The notes under the pieces: model-generated | What the model saw: the letters and a program-made list of their open reading frames with translations, nothing else | What the model was told of the DNA's origin: nothing | The model's database searches: none | Position numbers and translations under genes: made by a program | DNA from: Alteromonadaceae bacterium | Lineage (GTDB): Bacteria > Pseudomonadota > Gammaproteobacteria > Enterobacterales > Alteromonadaceae | Length of the DNA stretch: 40,155 nucleotides | Direction of reading: 5' to 3' | Assembly (NCBI GenBank): GCA_002691625.1 | Contig: NZIK01000099.1 | Span: 77,012 to 117,166, forward strand | In this document: positions 1 through 10,365 of the stretch, piece after piece | How positions within the stretch are numbered: position 1 is the stretch's first letter | Layout: each line of letters opens with the position of its first letter

Positions 1-17
1 CCGTCATTTTTTTGAAA

Positions 18-3000
18 TTAATCAACAAAACGCCGTGCATTGCGGAAAATGCGCATCCACGGAGAATCTTCCTGCCACTCATCAGCACGCCATGAGTTAG
101 CTACCGCTCTGAATACACGCTCAGGGTGCGGCATCATGATAGTACAGCGGCCATCATCAGTCGTAAGGCCAGTGATCCCCATTGGCGAGCCATTCGGGTT
201 AGCCGGATACTGAGACGCCACTTCGCCGTAGTTATTTACATAACGAAGAGCCACTTTGTCCTGTACCGACTGTAAGTCAGTTTGTGCTGCAAATTCTGCA
301 CGCCCTTCACCGTGAGAAACGGCAATCGGCATTCTCGAGCCTGCCATATCGGCAAACAGTACCGATTTGGACTGTTGCACCTCGACCATGGCAACGCGCG
401 CTTCAAAGCGCTCTGACTTATTGGTTACAAAGTGTGGCCAATGTGCCGTTCCGGGGATCAGAGATTTAAGGTTCGACAGCATCTGACAACCATTACAAAC
501 CCCGAGGCTAAAGGTGTCGTCGCGGTGGAAGAAACCTTCAAACTGTTCACGGGCACGCTGATTGAACAGAATAGACTTCGCCCAGCCCTCACCAGCACCA
601 AGCACGTCACCATAAGAGAAGCCACCACAGGCCGCCAGGCCTTTGAAGTCTTCCAGCGCAACAGCGCCCGACAGCACATCGCTCATGTGAACATCGATGG
701 CGGTAAATCCGGCCCGGCTAAAGGCTGCCGCCATCTCCAGATGAGAGTTCACCCCCTGCTCGCGCAGGATAGCTATACGTGGCTTGATGCCCTTAGCAAT
801 ATACGGTGCAGCCACATCATCGTTGATGTCGTAACTCAGTTTAGCGTGCAGGCCAGGATCTTTGGCGTCTTGTTTGGCTTTATGTTCCTCATCTGCACAT
901 TCCGGGTTATCCCGCAAACGCTGCATAGCGTGTGTGGTTTCGGCCCACATTGCACGGTAAGTGGTTCGTGCCTCGCTAAGGACAATCTCGCCGCCACGAG
1001 TAAATTCGATGATATCAGAGGTATTTAATGTACCGACGTTATGCACCATCTCGCCCAGACCATTCGCTGCGAATACGGCAAGAACGCTCTCCACATCGTC
1101 AGCAGAGACCTGCAGTACCGCACCCAGCTCTTCGCTGTATAACGCTGCCAGTTCATCATCGCCCAGCGTATCAAGCGCTACACTCACTCCGGTTTTACCG
1201 GCAAAGGCCATTTCCGCAACGCTTACAAATAAACCACCGTCAGAGCGATCGTGATAGGCCAGCAATTTGTTGTCGGCCAGTAATGCCTGCACGGCATTAA
1301 AGAAATTAAGCAGTAACTCCGGCGCATCCAGATCAACCGGCGTTTTTCCTAACTGGTTATAGACCTGAGCCAGACAGCTGGCGCCTAAACGGTTTTTACC
1401 TGCACCTAAGTCAACCAGCAATAAGGCTGTCTCGCCTTTGTCGGTGCGCAGTTGAGGCGTTACCGTTTTGCGAATATCCGTTGCTGCACCAAAGGCGGTG
1501 ATCACCAGTGACAGTGGCGCGGTAACCGACTTATCTTCACCGTTGTCTTGCCAGGCGGTTTTCATCGACATAGAGTCTTTGCCCACCGGAATGGTCAGGC
1601 CCAGTGCCGGGCATAATTCTTCCCCTACCGCTTTTACGGCTTCATACAGGCCCGCGTCTTCGCCCGGATGTCCCGCTGCAGCCATCCAGTTCGCCGACAA
1701 TTTAATGCGTTTCATGTCACCAATGTGGGCGGCTGCGATATTGGTAATAGACTCACCTACTGCCAGTCGTGCAGAAGCTGCGTAATCGAGCAAGGCAACC
1801 GGGGTACGTTCACCCATCGCCATTGCTTCACCATGATAGGTGTCGAATGCCGATGCAGTGACGGCAACATCGGCAACCGGTACCTGCCAAGGGCCCACCA
1901 TCTGGTCGCGGCTCACCAAACCGGTTACGCTGCGATCGCCTATAGTGATTAAGAATGTTTTCTCAGCTATGGCCGGTAAGCGCAGCAAACGCTCTGCGGC
2001 ATCGGCAACGCTAATCTCTGCACAATCCAGTTCAGCAGAACTGTGCGTGGCGCTGGCCACATCCCGATGCATCTTAGGCGGCTTACCGAGTAAAACTTCC
2101 AGCGGTAAATCGATAGGCTGATTATCAAAATACTCATCGTTCAATAACAGGTGTTGCTCTTCAGTGGCTTCACCAATCACAGCGAAAGGCGCGCGCTCGC
2201 GCTGACAAATAGCTTCGAACACAGCCAGTTTATCCGGCGCTACCGACATTACGTAACGTTCCTGGGATTCGTTACACCAGATTTCCAGTGGCGACATGCC
2301 CGGCTCGTCTGACAACACTTTACGCAGTTCAAAGCGACCGCCACGACCACCGTCGTTCACCAGCTCTGGCATTGCGTTGGATAAACCACCCGCGCCCACA
2401 TCATGGATAAACTGTATAGGATTGTCTTCACCTAATTGCCAGCAGGCGTCGATGACTTCCTGACAGCGGCGTTCCATTTCCGGGTTATCCCGTTGTACCG
2501 AGGCAAAATCGAGATCTTCACTGGACTGCCCGGATGCCATGGATGACGCTGCACCGCCGCCCAGGCCAATGTTCATTGCCGGGCCGCCAAGAACGATGAG
2601 TTTAGCGCCAACCGTAATTTCACCTTTTTCGACGTGATCCCGACGAATGTTACCTAAGCCACCGGCCAGCATAATCGGTTTGTGATAACCACGCACCTCA
2701 ACGCCGTTAAAGCTGTTTACTTCCTGCTCGTAGGTACGGAAATACCCTAACAGGTTAGGACGGCCAAACTCGTTGTTGAACGCGGCACCACCAAGTGGGC
2801 CATCGATCATAATATCCAGCGCGCTAACTATACGGGTAGGCTTGCCATAATCGACTTCCCATGGACGCACTGCATCAGGCAGTTTCAGGTTCGACACGGT
2901 AAAACCAACCAGACCGGCTTTTGGCTTAGAACCACGACCGGTAGCCCCTTCGTCACGAATTTCACCACCAGAACCCGTTGCAGCACCAGGGAATGGTGAA

Positions 3001-3905
3001 ATTGCAGTGGGATGGTTGTGGGTTTCTACCTTCATCAGGATAGCGATATCTTCGTGATGATAAGTGTACTCATGAGACTGTGGCTCAGGGAAGAATCGGC
3101 CAGCCTGCCAGCCTTCCATTACCGCAGCGTTATCTTTATAGGCTGAGAATACATACTCCGGGCATAGCTCGAAGGTGTTCTTGATCATTTTGAACAATGA
3201 CTTAGGCTGCACCTCGCCATCAATGGTCCAGTCGGCATTGAAAATTTTATGGCGACAGTGCTCAGAGTTAGCCTGAGCAAACATGTAAAGCTCAATATCG
3301 TTAGGGTTACGCCCCAACTTCACAAAATTATCAAACAGGTAGTCAATTTCGTCATCAGCCAGGGCCAGACCCAGCGTTTGGTTGGCTGAAACCAGCGCGT
3401 CTTTACCCGCGCCTAGAATATCTACCGAGTTGAACTCCCGGGGCTGATGCTTATCAAACAGTACCAACGCGTCCTCTGGCGCAGCAAATACGCTTTCGGT
3501 CATACGATCATGAAGCGCTGCGGCTACCAGCTTACGCTGTTCATCTGTGAACGGCTGTGCCGCTGTCACATAAAAAGCACAACCACGTTCAACCCGGGCA
3601 ATCGCCGTTAATCCGCAGTTATAGGCAATGTCGGTAGCTTTACTTGACCACGGCGAGATAGTGCCGGGACGGGGAGTAACGAAAAAACATTCGCCGGTGG
3701 CAGCTTCCTGTGCCTGCTTCGGTCCATAGGTTAACAATTTATCCAACACCGATAATTGTTCTTCAGTTAACGCCTGTTGCGTATCCACTAGATGAACATA
3801 TTCGCTGTAAAGGTGAGTAACGTCGACACCGGATTGCTGCAGTCGTTGGATTAATTTAGCTGTGCGGAAGTCAGATAACGCCGGAGCGCCACGTAGGACC
3901 AACAT
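18..3905 (-). CDS. purL: Phosphoribosylformylglycinamidine synthase (FGAM synthetase)
   Basis: This enzyme makes FGAM from FGAR, glutamine and ATP, the fourth step of de novo purine synthesis, in the cytoplasm. At 1295 residues it is the large single-chain form typical of Gammaproteobacteria. The N-terminus ([11 protein letters not shown]) matches the family. The ATP-binding synthetase region carries [19 protein letters not shown] near residue 300. The C-terminal class I glutamine amidotransferase domain begins near 1040 ([11 protein letters not shown]), has its nucleophile cysteine in GVCNGCQM near 1137, and ends with the PHPER histidine/glutamate near 1260. ATG start. It is divergent from the MltF-like gene, the usual purL-mltF neighbourhood. 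Complete at both ends. Confidence 0.98.
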   Translation of the reverse strand: MLVLRGAPALSDFRTAKLIQRLQQSGVDVTHLYSEYVHLVDTQQALTEEQLSVLDKLLTYGPKQAQEAATGECFFVTPRPGTISPWSSKATDIAYNCGLTAIARVERGCAFYVTAAQPFTDEQRKLVAAALHDRMTESVFAAPEDALVLFDKHQPREFNSVDILGAGKDALVSANQTLGLALADDEIDYLFDNFVKLGRNPNDIELYMFAQANSEHCRHKIFNADWTIDGEVQPKSLFKMIKNTFELCPEYVFSAYKDNAAVMEGWQAGRFFPEPQSHEYTYHHEDIAILMKVETHNHPTAISPFPGAATGSGGEIRDEGATGRGSKPKAGLVGFTVSNLKLPDAVRPWEVDYGKPTRIVSALDIMIDGPLGGAAFNNEFGRPNLLGYFRTYEQEVNSFNGVEVRGYHKPIMLAGGLGNIRRDHVEKGEITVGAKLIVLGGPAMNIGLGGGAASSMASGQSSEDLDFASVQRDNPEMERRCQEVIDACWQLGEDNPIQFIHDVGAGGLSNAMPELVNDGGRGGRFELRKVLSDEPGMSPLEIWCNESQERYVMSVAPDKLAVFEAICQRERAPFAVIGEATEEQHLLLNDEYFDNQPIDLPLEVLLGKPPKMHRDVASATHSSAELDCAEISVADAAERLLRLPAIAEKTFLITIGDRSVTGLVSRDQMVGPWQVPVADVAVTASAFDTYHGEAMAMGERTPVALLDYAASARLAVGESITNIAAAHIGDMKRIKLSANWMAAAGHPGEDAGLYEAVKAVGEELCPALGLTIPVGKDSMSMKTAWQDNGEDKSVTAPLSLVITAFGAATDIRKTVTPQLRTDKGETALLLVDLGAGKNRLGASCLAQVYNQLGKTPVDLDAPELLLNFFNAVQALLADNKLLAYHDRSDGGLFVSVAEMAFAGKTGVSVALDTLGDDELAALYSEELGAVLQVSADDVESVLAVFAANGLGEMVHNVGTLNTSDIIEFTRGGEIVLSEARTTYRAMWAETTHAMQRLRDNPECADEEHKAKQDAKDPGLHAKLSYDINDDVAAPYIAKGIKPRIAILREQGVNSHLEMAAAFSRAGFTAIDVHMSDVLSGAVALEDFKGLAACGGFSYGDVLGAGEGWAKSILFNQRAREQFEGFFHRDDTFSLGVCNGCQMLSNLKSLIPGTAHWPHFVTNKSERFEARVAMVEVQQSKSVLFADMAGSRMPIAVSHGEGRAEFAAQTDLQSVQDKVALRYVNNYGEVASQYPANPNGSPMGITGLTTDDGRCTIMMPHPERVFRAVANSWRADEWQEDSPWMRIFRNARRFVD

Positions 3906-3988
3906 AGTTTGCTACCTAATTTGTGAGAACCGCCGGGTAGAAAACGCCAATCTGCCGTCGGTCCTGGTTGTGAACTTGTTTGGCGCGG

Positions 3989-4017
3989 ATTATAGTGGAA
4001 AAGCGGCGGCTTGATAA
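3989..4017 (-). promoter_or_regulatory. Sigma-70 promoter of purL
   Basis: On the minus strand TTATCA (4 of 6 matches to the -35 consensus) is followed after exactly 17 bases by a perfect TATAAT. Transcription would begin near 3980, about 75 bases before the purL ATG. I looked for a PurR operator downstream of the -10 and saw no convincing match. Confidence 0.6.
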
Positions 4018-4104
4018 CCAGCAAGGGTTATTCAACCGTAATTTTTTTACCCAAATAACCCGATCCTGTGGTTTTAGCACTAACAGCAGTAATATAGAAT
4101 AATA

Positions 4105-5379
4105 ATGAATCCCCTACTTCACCACTTATCAGGCAAAGTCCTTCTGGTTGCAATCACCTTGAGCTGGTTGTTACCCGCCAGTGCCCGGGCCCAGTCCACG
4201 CTTAATACCGTTCTTGAGGAGCAGGTTTTGAAGGTTGGCCTGATTAATGACAGGCACCATTACCATCTGACCGGAGACGGCCCGACTGGTTTTGATTACG
4301 GCTATGCCCGTGGTCTGGCTGACTATCTGGGAGTCACTCTACAAGTCGTACCATTTTACAGCGAGGCAAAGCTCTACCAGGCACTTACCAATAACACTGT
4401 CCATATAGCAGCGCCTCGTTTTCGCCCTGCCGCCCTCAGGCCTGATCTGACCTATGGGCCGGTCTTGTTTACCGCAACGCTTGTTGAAATTGGGCCAGAC
4501 AATGACGCCAGTCCCTGTGCCACGACAGAGCCACAGCAACGACGGGTACTACCATACTTGCAGGATACAGTGACGGCCATTACCGGTAGCGACTGGCAAA
4601 AATCCGACAGTGCCGACAGCGTAACACTATTAACTGAGATGCTCAGCCAGGCCGAATTCTGCACCATTCTTCCCAACACCTGGCGCGCTGCGCTCAAGGG
4701 GTATTTTCCATCCTTAAACGAGCAAGTATTGCCTGATGTCACGCTATCCAAGCAATGGTTGGTACGCGCTGAGGATACAGCGTTGCTTAGTACGCTATAT
4801 GAATTTACTCATTTAAGCCGCACCAATGGCTCACTTGCCGTGCTGAAAGATAAGATACATGAACCGCAAAAAGTACTGGTGAAACCCGATCCCAGACAGC
4901 TGGTTGAGCATATCAATACCCGCTACCCGGCTATACAGCAGGCTGCTGAAGGGGTTCAAAGTACGCTGGACGGGGCTTACATCGCAGCTATCGATTACCT
5001 CCTCAACGATTGGCAGGCAGCGCAACATGAACAGGCCAAAGAAAATGAAAAGCCAGCCATAAGACTGGCACAGATAGGCCGCAAACTGGACACATTGCAA
5101 GCGCAATTACCCGCCCGGATCCAGGGCACTGACCGCACCTGGTTTATTCTGGCCGCCTATTATCTGGGGGCAGAGCATATCGACGATGCCAGGCAACTCA
5201 CCGTTCAGGCCGGTGCAAACCCAGATTTATGGGTTGATGTAAAACAACAGTTACCCCTGCTACAGACTGATTACTCAGCCACGCGCGCGGGATTCGCTAA
5301 TGGCGCGCAGGCCGTTACTTTTGTGGATCAGGTACGCTACGTAGCAGAAACGTTAACACTGTTAATGAAAGGCACTTGA
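4105..5379 (+). CDS. MltF-like periplasmic protein, probably catalytically inactive
   Basis: 424 residues. An N-terminal signal peptide (likely cleavage after ASARA near residue 29) is followed by a family-3 solute-binding-like domain (about 35-255), then a region related to the lytic transglycosylase domain of MltF. The family tail is recognisable (TWFILAAYYLGAEHIDDAR, then PDLWVDVKQQLPLL). Where MltF normally carries the catalytic glutamate and the TGVRGLMML stretch, this protein has AAIDYLLNDWQ and a Lys/Glu/Gln-rich linker. Membrane-bound MltF normally cleaves peptidoglycan. The fold and purL neighbourhood support homology, but the missing glutamate argues for a pseudoenzyme or a peptide/muropeptide-binding role. 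No lipobox is visible. I give no gene symbol because activity is doubtful. Confidence 0.8.
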   Translation: MNPLLHHLSGKVLLVAITLSWLLPASARAQSTLNTVLEEQVLKVGLINDRHHYHLTGDGPTGFDYGYARGLADYLGVTLQVVPFYSEAKLYQALTNNTVHIAAPRFRPAALRPDLTYGPVLFTATLVEIGPDNDASPCATTEPQQRRVLPYLQDTVTAITGSDWQKSDSADSVTLLTEMLSQAEFCTILPNTWRAALKGYFPSLNEQVLPDVTLSKQWLVRAEDTALLSTLYEFTHLSRTNGSLAVLKDKIHEPQKVLVKPDPRQLVEHINTRYPAIQQAAEGVQSTLDGAYIAAIDYLLNDWQAAQHEQAKENEKPAIRLAQIGRKLDTLQAQLPARIQGTDRTWFILAAYYLGAEHIDDARQLTVQAGANPDLWVDVKQQLPLLQTDYSATRAGFANGAQAVTFVDQVRYVAETLTLLMKGT

Positions 5380-5383
5380 TCTT

Positions 5384-5412
5384 TTGTCATATCACCTTCA
5401 TATATGTCTATT
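5384..5412 (+). promoter_or_regulatory. Possible promoter of the small basic ORF
   Basis: TTGTCA, 17 bases, then TCTATT (5 of 6 and 4 of 6 matches). It starts 4 bases after the stop of the MltF-like gene and would begin transcription about 65 bases before the 37-residue ORF. Assigned by eye only. Confidence 0.35.
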
Positions 5413-5484
5413 AGAGTGAACAAGGTAATCACCGGGTTGGAACAAGACAAATAACGCAACCCACTAAAAATCATGGAGATTAAT

Positions 5485-6110
<626 letters not shown>

Positions 6111-6127
6111 TCAAAATAGCGATAGCT

Positions 6128-6133
6128 ATTATA
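6128..6133 (-). promoter_or_regulatory. -10 element for tadA
   Basis: A perfect TATAAT on the minus strand lies about 42 bases upstream of the tadA ATG. No good -35 is present at 16-18 bases, so this is a partial promoter call. Confidence 0.4.
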
Positions 6134-6199
6134 GTTCCTTACCACAGAAATAACATAACTATATGTTTTAAAAACACTTTAAGTTTATGGCGAAGTACT

Positions 6200-6208
6200 T
6201 GCTATACT
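6200..6208 (+). promoter_or_regulatory. Extended -10 promoter of the PspB-like gene
   Basis: TGC directly followed by TATACT forms an extended -10 element. There is no recognisable -35, as is common for this promoter type. Transcription would start near 6215, immediately before the inverted repeat at 6218-6279. Confidence 0.45.
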
Positions 6209-6217
6209 ATTCCAAAC

Positions 6218-6279
6218 GATGCTAACCGTCGCATCAACCACACCGATAAACTGGCCCGGTAAATGCGACGTTAAGCATC
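6218..6279 (+). repeat. Long inverted repeat in the leader of the PspB-like gene
   Basis: Arms at 6218-6234 and 6263-6279 are complementary over about 16 of 17 bases, allowing one bulge on each side (GATGCTAACCGTCGCAT against ATGCGACGTTAAGCATC). The loop is 28 bases. Its place, between the predicted transcription start and the start codon 36 bases further on, suggests a 5' UTR stem or an operator. Confidence 0.6.
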
Positions 6280-6315
6280 TGATTATACGAAACTGATTAA
6301 CGAAGGGAAAATATT

Positions 6316-6549
6316 ATGAGCTTTTGGACTGCAGTAGTTGTGATCGTTGCCATTTTAGCCGGCACCATTATTTCCACATCCAAGCATAAGGCAAAACATA
6401 ATAGCGCAGATAATGACAAAACCAACGAGCTCGAAAAAGAAATCGAAGCGCTCAAAGCTCGCATTGTCACCTTAGAAAAAATTGTTACAGACCCTGGCTA
6501 CGACCTGAAGAAGCAATTTAAAGATCTGGAAGATGACCGGGTTGCGTAA
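6316..6549 (+). CDS. PspB-like small membrane protein
   Basis: 77 residues: one N-terminal transmembrane helix (about 4-20), a short basic segment, then a charged coiled coil (about 33-58, LEKEIEALKARIVTLEKIV) ending in DPGYDLKKQFKDLE. The arrangement and the RI.TLEKI..D segment resemble phage-shock protein B and its relatives in marine Gammaproteobacteria. PspB acts with PspC at the inner membrane to sense envelope stress. No pspA, pspC or pspF is nearby, so that role is not established here. Start ATG with GAAGGGA upstream. A strong leader hairpin precedes it and a perfect stem follows it. Confidence 0.75.
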   Translation: MSFWTAVVVIVAILAGTIISTSKHKAKHNSADNDKTNELEKEIEALKARIVTLEKIVTDPGYDLKKQFKDLEDDRVA

Positions 6550-6566
6550 TTTCCTGCTCAAGACAA

Positions 6567-6594
6567 TGACACCAGCAGTAAAATGCTGGTGTCA
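6567..6594 (+). terminator. Hairpin downstream of the PspB-like gene
   Basis: A perfect 11-base-pair stem (TGACACCAGCA with TGCTGGTGTCA) with a 6-base loop lies 18 bases after the stop codon. No T-run follows on either strand, so it may be a weak terminator or an mRNA 3'-end stabiliser. Confidence 0.5.
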
Positions 6595-6697
6595 GGCTAT
6601 TAGCGCCTCACTATCATTCGCGCTACGCTTGTTGCGCTCTCCTTTCAAAGAGCTTCTGTAATTTAACGCTAACCACCCGAATATTAAGCCAAAATTC

Positions 6698-6726
6698 TTG
6701 CCAACGGCAGGTTAATACAATATCGT
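6698..6726 (+). promoter_or_regulatory. Possible promoter of the pilin-like gene
   Basis: TTGCCA, 17 bases, TATCGT (5 of 6 and 4 of 6 matches), about 45 bases upstream of the chosen ATG. By-eye call. Confidence 0.35.
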
Positions 6727-6772
6727 TATGGGCGAGTTTTCTTGCACACCGGCTGTAACAGGGAGTGGTTGT

Positions 6773-7273
6773 ATGCGTCAGTCATCGGGTTTTACGTTAA
6801 TCGAACTGATTATTGTTGTCGTGCTAATTGGCGTACTGTCGGTAGTTGCTCTGCCAAAGTTTATTGATTTTTCCGGCGATGCCAGCCAGGCGACATTTCG
6901 TTCAACCGCCAGCGCGTTTAAGTCCGGGGTCGAATTCATTCACCTGAAATGGCAAGTCGCGGGTAATAACCAAGCGCAGCAGGATTTTATCCCCATCGCT
7001 GATCCGGGCGTCGGCGGAGACTTAAGCGTTAATGCCAATGGCTTTCCGGCAGATACCCGCGGCACCAGCTTAACGCTCAATAGCGACAACGATTGCCTTG
7101 ATGTGTGGCGGGCAGTGCTCAATACTCGTGATGCCAGTGTTGCAACGAATGACAGCGCCCTTTATGAGGCGCAGTACAATAACAACTTTACCTGCACCTA
7201 CTCATTGGTAAGCAATCCTTCATTAACCGTTGATTATGATTCCACCAACGGAGAGGTAACCATTAATTTCTAA
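6773..7273 (+). CDS. Type IV pilin-like (MSHA-type) prepilin
   Basis: 166 residues. A short basic leader ends in glycine 6, directly followed by FTLIELIIVVVLIGVLS, the canonical prepilin peptidase site and hydrophobic helix, with glutamate at mature position 5. The C-terminal globular part carries two well-separated cysteines (NDCLDVW and FTCTYS) that could form the D-region disulfide. An upstream in-frame ATG at 6728 would put 15 extra residues before the leader, so I chose 6773, which has GGGAG upstream. It is an orphan: no assembly ATPase or prepilin peptidase is in the window. It could be a minor pilin, an MshA-like major pilin or a pseudopilin. Confidence 0.85.
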   Translation: MRQSSGFTLIELIIVVVLIGVLSVVALPKFIDFSGDASQATFRSTASAFKSGVEFIHLKWQVAGNNQAQQDFIPIADPGVGGDLSVNANGFPADTRGTSLTLNSDNDCLDVWRAVLNTRDASVATNDSALYEAQYNNNFTCTYSLVSNPSLTVDYDSTNGEVTINF

Positions 7274-7287
7274 CCTGTTAACGTATT

Positions 7288-9264
7288 TCAGTAACCATCC
7301 AGAAGGTAACGCTCGGCGCGTTCGATTCGCCTTGGCTTGCCAGCAATGACCAGAATATCGCCCGGTATTAGCCGCTCCTGAAAATCCTCGGCTGTAAATT
7401 CCTGGCCGGCGCGGCGCACCGACTTAATTTTGACCTTATCTATCATCGCGGTCAGTTCATGCAACTGCTTATCTACCGCAAACGCATCTGTGCCCAGTGC
7501 TATAGCATGGATAAACTCCAGTTTATCGGCGGTGTTATAGCTGATTTCGGTCGTCTCGCCGGGATAGAAACCGTGCAGGTGATCGTATCGCCCTTTACGC
7601 TCCTCACGCACTCGCTTAAGAATTTTTGACATTGGTACCCCGGCGTAATGCATCACCTGCGAGATAAGCATCAGGCTCCCCTCCTGAAGCTCCGGCACTA
7701 CCTGACTTGCCCCGGCGCTGTATAACGCTTCGAGCTCCACATCCCGCGGCGTTCGTACCATCACATCAACGTCATCTTTTACCTGACGCGCGGCATTGAT
7801 AACCAGCTTGGCTTTTTCTGCTTCAGAAAAAGTGACCAAAACCAATTTCGCCTGTTCTAACCGGGCGCTGTGCAGCAGGTCTTTTTGCGTGGCATCACCA
7901 TAAATAACATGCTCACCGGCACTGCGGCTCTCAAAGACCCGGATAGGGTCAACATCAATAACCAGATAAGGAACGTCTTCCATGCTGAGCATTCTGGCCA
8001 CCGACTGCCCTACCCGACCAAAACCACAGATGATCACATGATCGCGCATACCGCTAACATCAATCTCAGGTACTTCCGGCTCAATATTATCGTGCGTTAC
8101 AGGGCTTAAACGCTGTGCTAATTCAAGGCTGTGCTCTACTAACCAGGGAGTCACAGCCATACTAATGACCCCCATGGAAATCAAAATCGACGACTGAGTC
8201 GGGCTGATAACTGAGTGACTGTTAGCCAGAGCAGCAATAACAAAGCTGAACTCCCCCACCTGACAAAGCTTTAACCCGGCCGACCAGCCATCAATAGAAG
8301 AAATTGAAAACACGCTGGCAGACAATCGCACGAGCACTACCTTGGTAACCATCAGCAGGATAACGCCAAGCACAATCCAGTGGCCGTAACTCATCAGCAC
8401 AGAGAGCTCTAACTGCATTCCCACGGTGACGAAAAACAGTCCCATAAGGATGTCACGGAAGGGTCGGATATCGGCTTCCAGCTGATATTTGTACTGGCTT
8501 TCACCAAGCATCATCCCGGCCAGGAAAGCGCCCAGCGCCATAGACAAGCCAAAGGCATAGGTAAGACCGCCTGCCAGTAACGCTACCAGAATGGTACTCA
8601 GCACAAACAACTCATCGGTGCGGGTACGCGCCACTTCCCTGAAAACCCAGGGCAGCACCCATTTGCCCACAGACATGAGCATACCCACTACCAGTACGCC
8701 TTTTACCAGCGCCAGGGCCAGTGCCATTGCCAGACTGGTCTCGCTTTCCCCGGATAGCAGCGGAATAACTATCAGAAAAGGCACCACGGCGAGGTCCTGA
8801 AACAGCAGAATACTGACCGCCAGTTGCGTGCGGACATTATTTAATATGCCCATCTCAGTTACTTGCTTGATAACAATAGCAGTGGAACTAAGCGCCAGCA
8901 TGCCGCCAATCACAATGGCCGCCGACAAGCTGGTATCCACCAGCATCCATACCGCTACTGAGCCCAGTACGGTGGTCAGCACCATCTGCATCAGCCCGGC
9001 GCCAAATACCAGCGAGCGCATTGCCATCAGTTTAGGCAATGAAAATTCAAGACCAAGGGAAAACAACAGAAAGACAATGCCAACTTCGGCGGCGAGATGC
9101 ATGTCTTCAGGGTGAGAATAAAGGGCAAAGCTACTGGGACCAGCAATAATACCGGCAAATAAATAAGCGAGAATGGGTGGCAAATAGATCCGCTTGAATA
9201 AAGCCACACTCACCACTGCTATAAGCATTAACAGTACAATTTGAACGAAACCGTGTTCTACCAC
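7288..9264 (-). CDS. CPA2-family monovalent cation:proton antiporter (Kef-type) with RCK domains
   Basis: 658 residues in the inner membrane. About residues 1-380 form a polytopic Na+/H+-exchanger domain (PPILAYLFAGIIAGP, LFSLGLEFSLPKL, ALSSTAIVIKQ, LLFQDLAVVPFL). A TrkA-N Rossmann domain follows (HVIICGFGRVGQSVARML, near 400), and a TrkA-C domain closes the protein (GDILVIAGK near the end). This is the architecture of KefB/KefC/YbaL potassium efflux systems. The GTG start is supported by GGGGA about 8 bases upstream. No KefF/KefG-type ancillary oxidoreductase gene is adjacent, so glutathione gating is not supported and I leave the symbol blank. It converges on the pilin gene with only 14 bases between. 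Confidence 0.92.
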   Translation of the reverse strand: MVEHGFVQIVLLMLIAVVSVALFKRIYLPPILAYLFAGIIAGPSSFALYSHPEDMHLAAEVGIVFLLFSLGLEFSLPKLMAMRSLVFGAGLMQMVLTTVLGSVAVWMLVDTSLSAAIVIGGMLALSSTAIVIKQVTEMGILNNVRTQLAVSILLFQDLAVVPFLIVIPLLSGESETSLAMALALALVKGVLVVGMLMSVGKWVLPWVFREVARTRTDELFVLSTILVALLAGGLTYAFGLSMALGAFLAGMMLGESQYKYQLEADIRPFRDILMGLFFVTVGMQLELSVLMSYGHWIVLGVILLMVTKVVLVRLSASVFSISSIDGWSAGLKLCQVGEFSFVIAALANSHSVISPTQSSILISMGVISMAVTPWLVEHSLELAQRLSPVTHDNIEPEVPEIDVSGMRDHVIICGFGRVGQSVARMLSMEDVPYLVIDVDPIRVFESRSAGEHVIYGDATQKDLLHSARLEQAKLVLVTFSEAEKAKLVINAARQVKDDVDVMVRTPRDVELEALYSAGASQVVPELQEGSLMLISQVMHYAGVPMSKILKRVREERKGRYDHLHGFYPGETTEISYNTADKLEFIHAIALGTDAFAVDKQLHELTAMIDKVKIKSVRRAGQEFTAEDFQERLIPGDILVIAGKPRRIERAERYLLDGY

Positions 9265-9306
9265 CTAAATTCCCCGCAATGCATTTTGGGCATGTGTTTT
9301 GCTTAG

Positions 9307-9328
9307 TTAATGGCAACGATACCATTAA
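9307..9328. repeat. Short perfect inverted repeat between antiporter and GGDEF genes
   Basis: TTAATGG and CCATTAA arms separated by 8 bases, in the 157-base divergent intergenic region. Possible operator. Nothing else definite is visible there apart from a GACA/TGTC pair around a T-tract at 9361-9374. Confidence 0.35.
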
Positions 9329-9421
9329 GTCTAATCAAAGCACACATTTTCGCAAGAAACGACATTTTTTTGTCATCCTTAAAGTGAAGTGGGTGCCAGA
9401 CATTGAGTCAAGGGGCAGCAC

Positions 9422-10321
9422 TTGGATATTTCAATGATTCACTTTGAACACGCTACAGCAGAAAGCAGCTTTCTTGGCGGTGCTGAGCCTGAAGTTTTGA
9501 CCAGTGATCAGGTCAATACGGTGCTCAACCAATTAACCTCAACGATTGAAATCTATACACTGGTATCACTCTATTTTACACAGGTAAACAGATACTTGCC
9601 TCTGGTAGGTATCGATATGTCAGAGTTTGACAAAACATTGAATGCGGGTCTGCTTAGCAGCGAATTTGCCGTGAGTCTGCCGGTCAGCGCGGTTCGCCTG
9701 GACCAGGGCAAACACGCCGCTTTCGTGCGCTATATTTTTGACGAAAACTTGTCACCGTCCCAGCGCCGTGTGCTGGCAACATTACATCAGTTATTTACCC
9801 GGCCGCTCATTCACGCCATGGAGTTCCAGCGTTTACGCCTGCTGGCCACTAAGGATCCACTGACTAACCTGGGCAACCGCAATGGATTTAATGAAGCCGC
9901 TCAGCGTTTAATTAACCGTCACACCCGCAACGGCCAGTCGTTTGGTCTGCTGGTGGTAGATTTGGATAACTTCAAGCAGGTCAACGATAAGCACGGTCAC
10001 CAACAGGGTGACGAAGTCCTTATGATCACAGCGTCGGTGCTTACCGACACGATCCGCGGCCATGAAGAAGCGTATCGCTTTGGTGGTGATGAGTTTTGCT
10101 GTTTGCTGGATGTCAGCTGTCCGCGGGAATTATCGGCCATTGCTGGCAGGATCCACGACGCCATGCACGCCCACCCGCTACTCAAAGCGCATCATGTCAC
10201 TTGTAGCATAGGCGGCTCACTGCTGCGCGAAAACGACAGTATGGGGGACTTATTTGACCGCGCCGATAAAGCCCTTTACGAAGCAAAAGAAGACGGCAAA
10301 GACACTTACCAGGCCGCCTGA
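9422..10321 (+). CDS. Diguanylate cyclase (GGDEF domain) with N-terminal helical/GAF-like region
   Basis: 299 residues. About 1-140 is a soluble region without a recognised sensor motif. The GGDEF domain begins at DPLTNLGNRNGF (145) and includes the metal-binding VVDLDNFKQVND and the intact signature GGDEF at 221-225. It should make cyclic di-GMP from GTP. The inhibitory I-site is altered: R212 is kept but the expected aspartate is E215, so product inhibition may be weak. No membrane segment or EAL domain. The start is TTG at 9422, chosen because AAGGGG at 9410-9415 is ideally spaced, while the in-frame ATG at 9434 has no ribosome-binding site. A hairpin follows the gene. Confidence 0.93.
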   Translation: MDISMIHFEHATAESSFLGGAEPEVLTSDQVNTVLNQLTSTIEIYTLVSLYFTQVNRYLPLVGIDMSEFDKTLNAGLLSSEFAVSLPVSAVRLDQGKHAAFVRYIFDENLSPSQRRVLATLHQLFTRPLIHAMEFQRLRLLATKDPLTNLGNRNGFNEAAQRLINRHTRNGQSFGLLVVDLDNFKQVNDKHGHQQGDEVLMITASVLTDTIRGHEEAYRFGGDEFCCLLDVSCPRELSAIAGRIHDAMHAHPLLKAHHVTCSIGGSLLRENDSMGDLFDRADKALYEAKEDGKDTYQAA

Positions 10322-10336
10322 GACGGCAATCACTTG

Positions 10337-10354
10337 CCGATGGTCAGCCATCGG
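10337..10354 (+). terminator. Hairpin between the converging GGDEF and tilS genes
   Basis: CCGATGG, a 4-base loop, then CCATCGG, followed by only three T on the plus strand. A modest terminator for the GGDEF gene, lying in the 44-base gap. Confidence 0.45.
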
Positions 10355-10365
10355 TTTGCCACTCT

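Noticed and set aside
432..1028. A 198-codon plus-strand open frame inside purL
   Set aside because: It lies wholly opposite the strong purL coding frame, its composition is what the antisense of purL would give, and it has no recognisable domain.
3906..4104. PurR operator in the purL promoter region
   Set aside because: I looked for an ACGCAAACG/TTTGCGT-type palindrome and found only partial half-sites.
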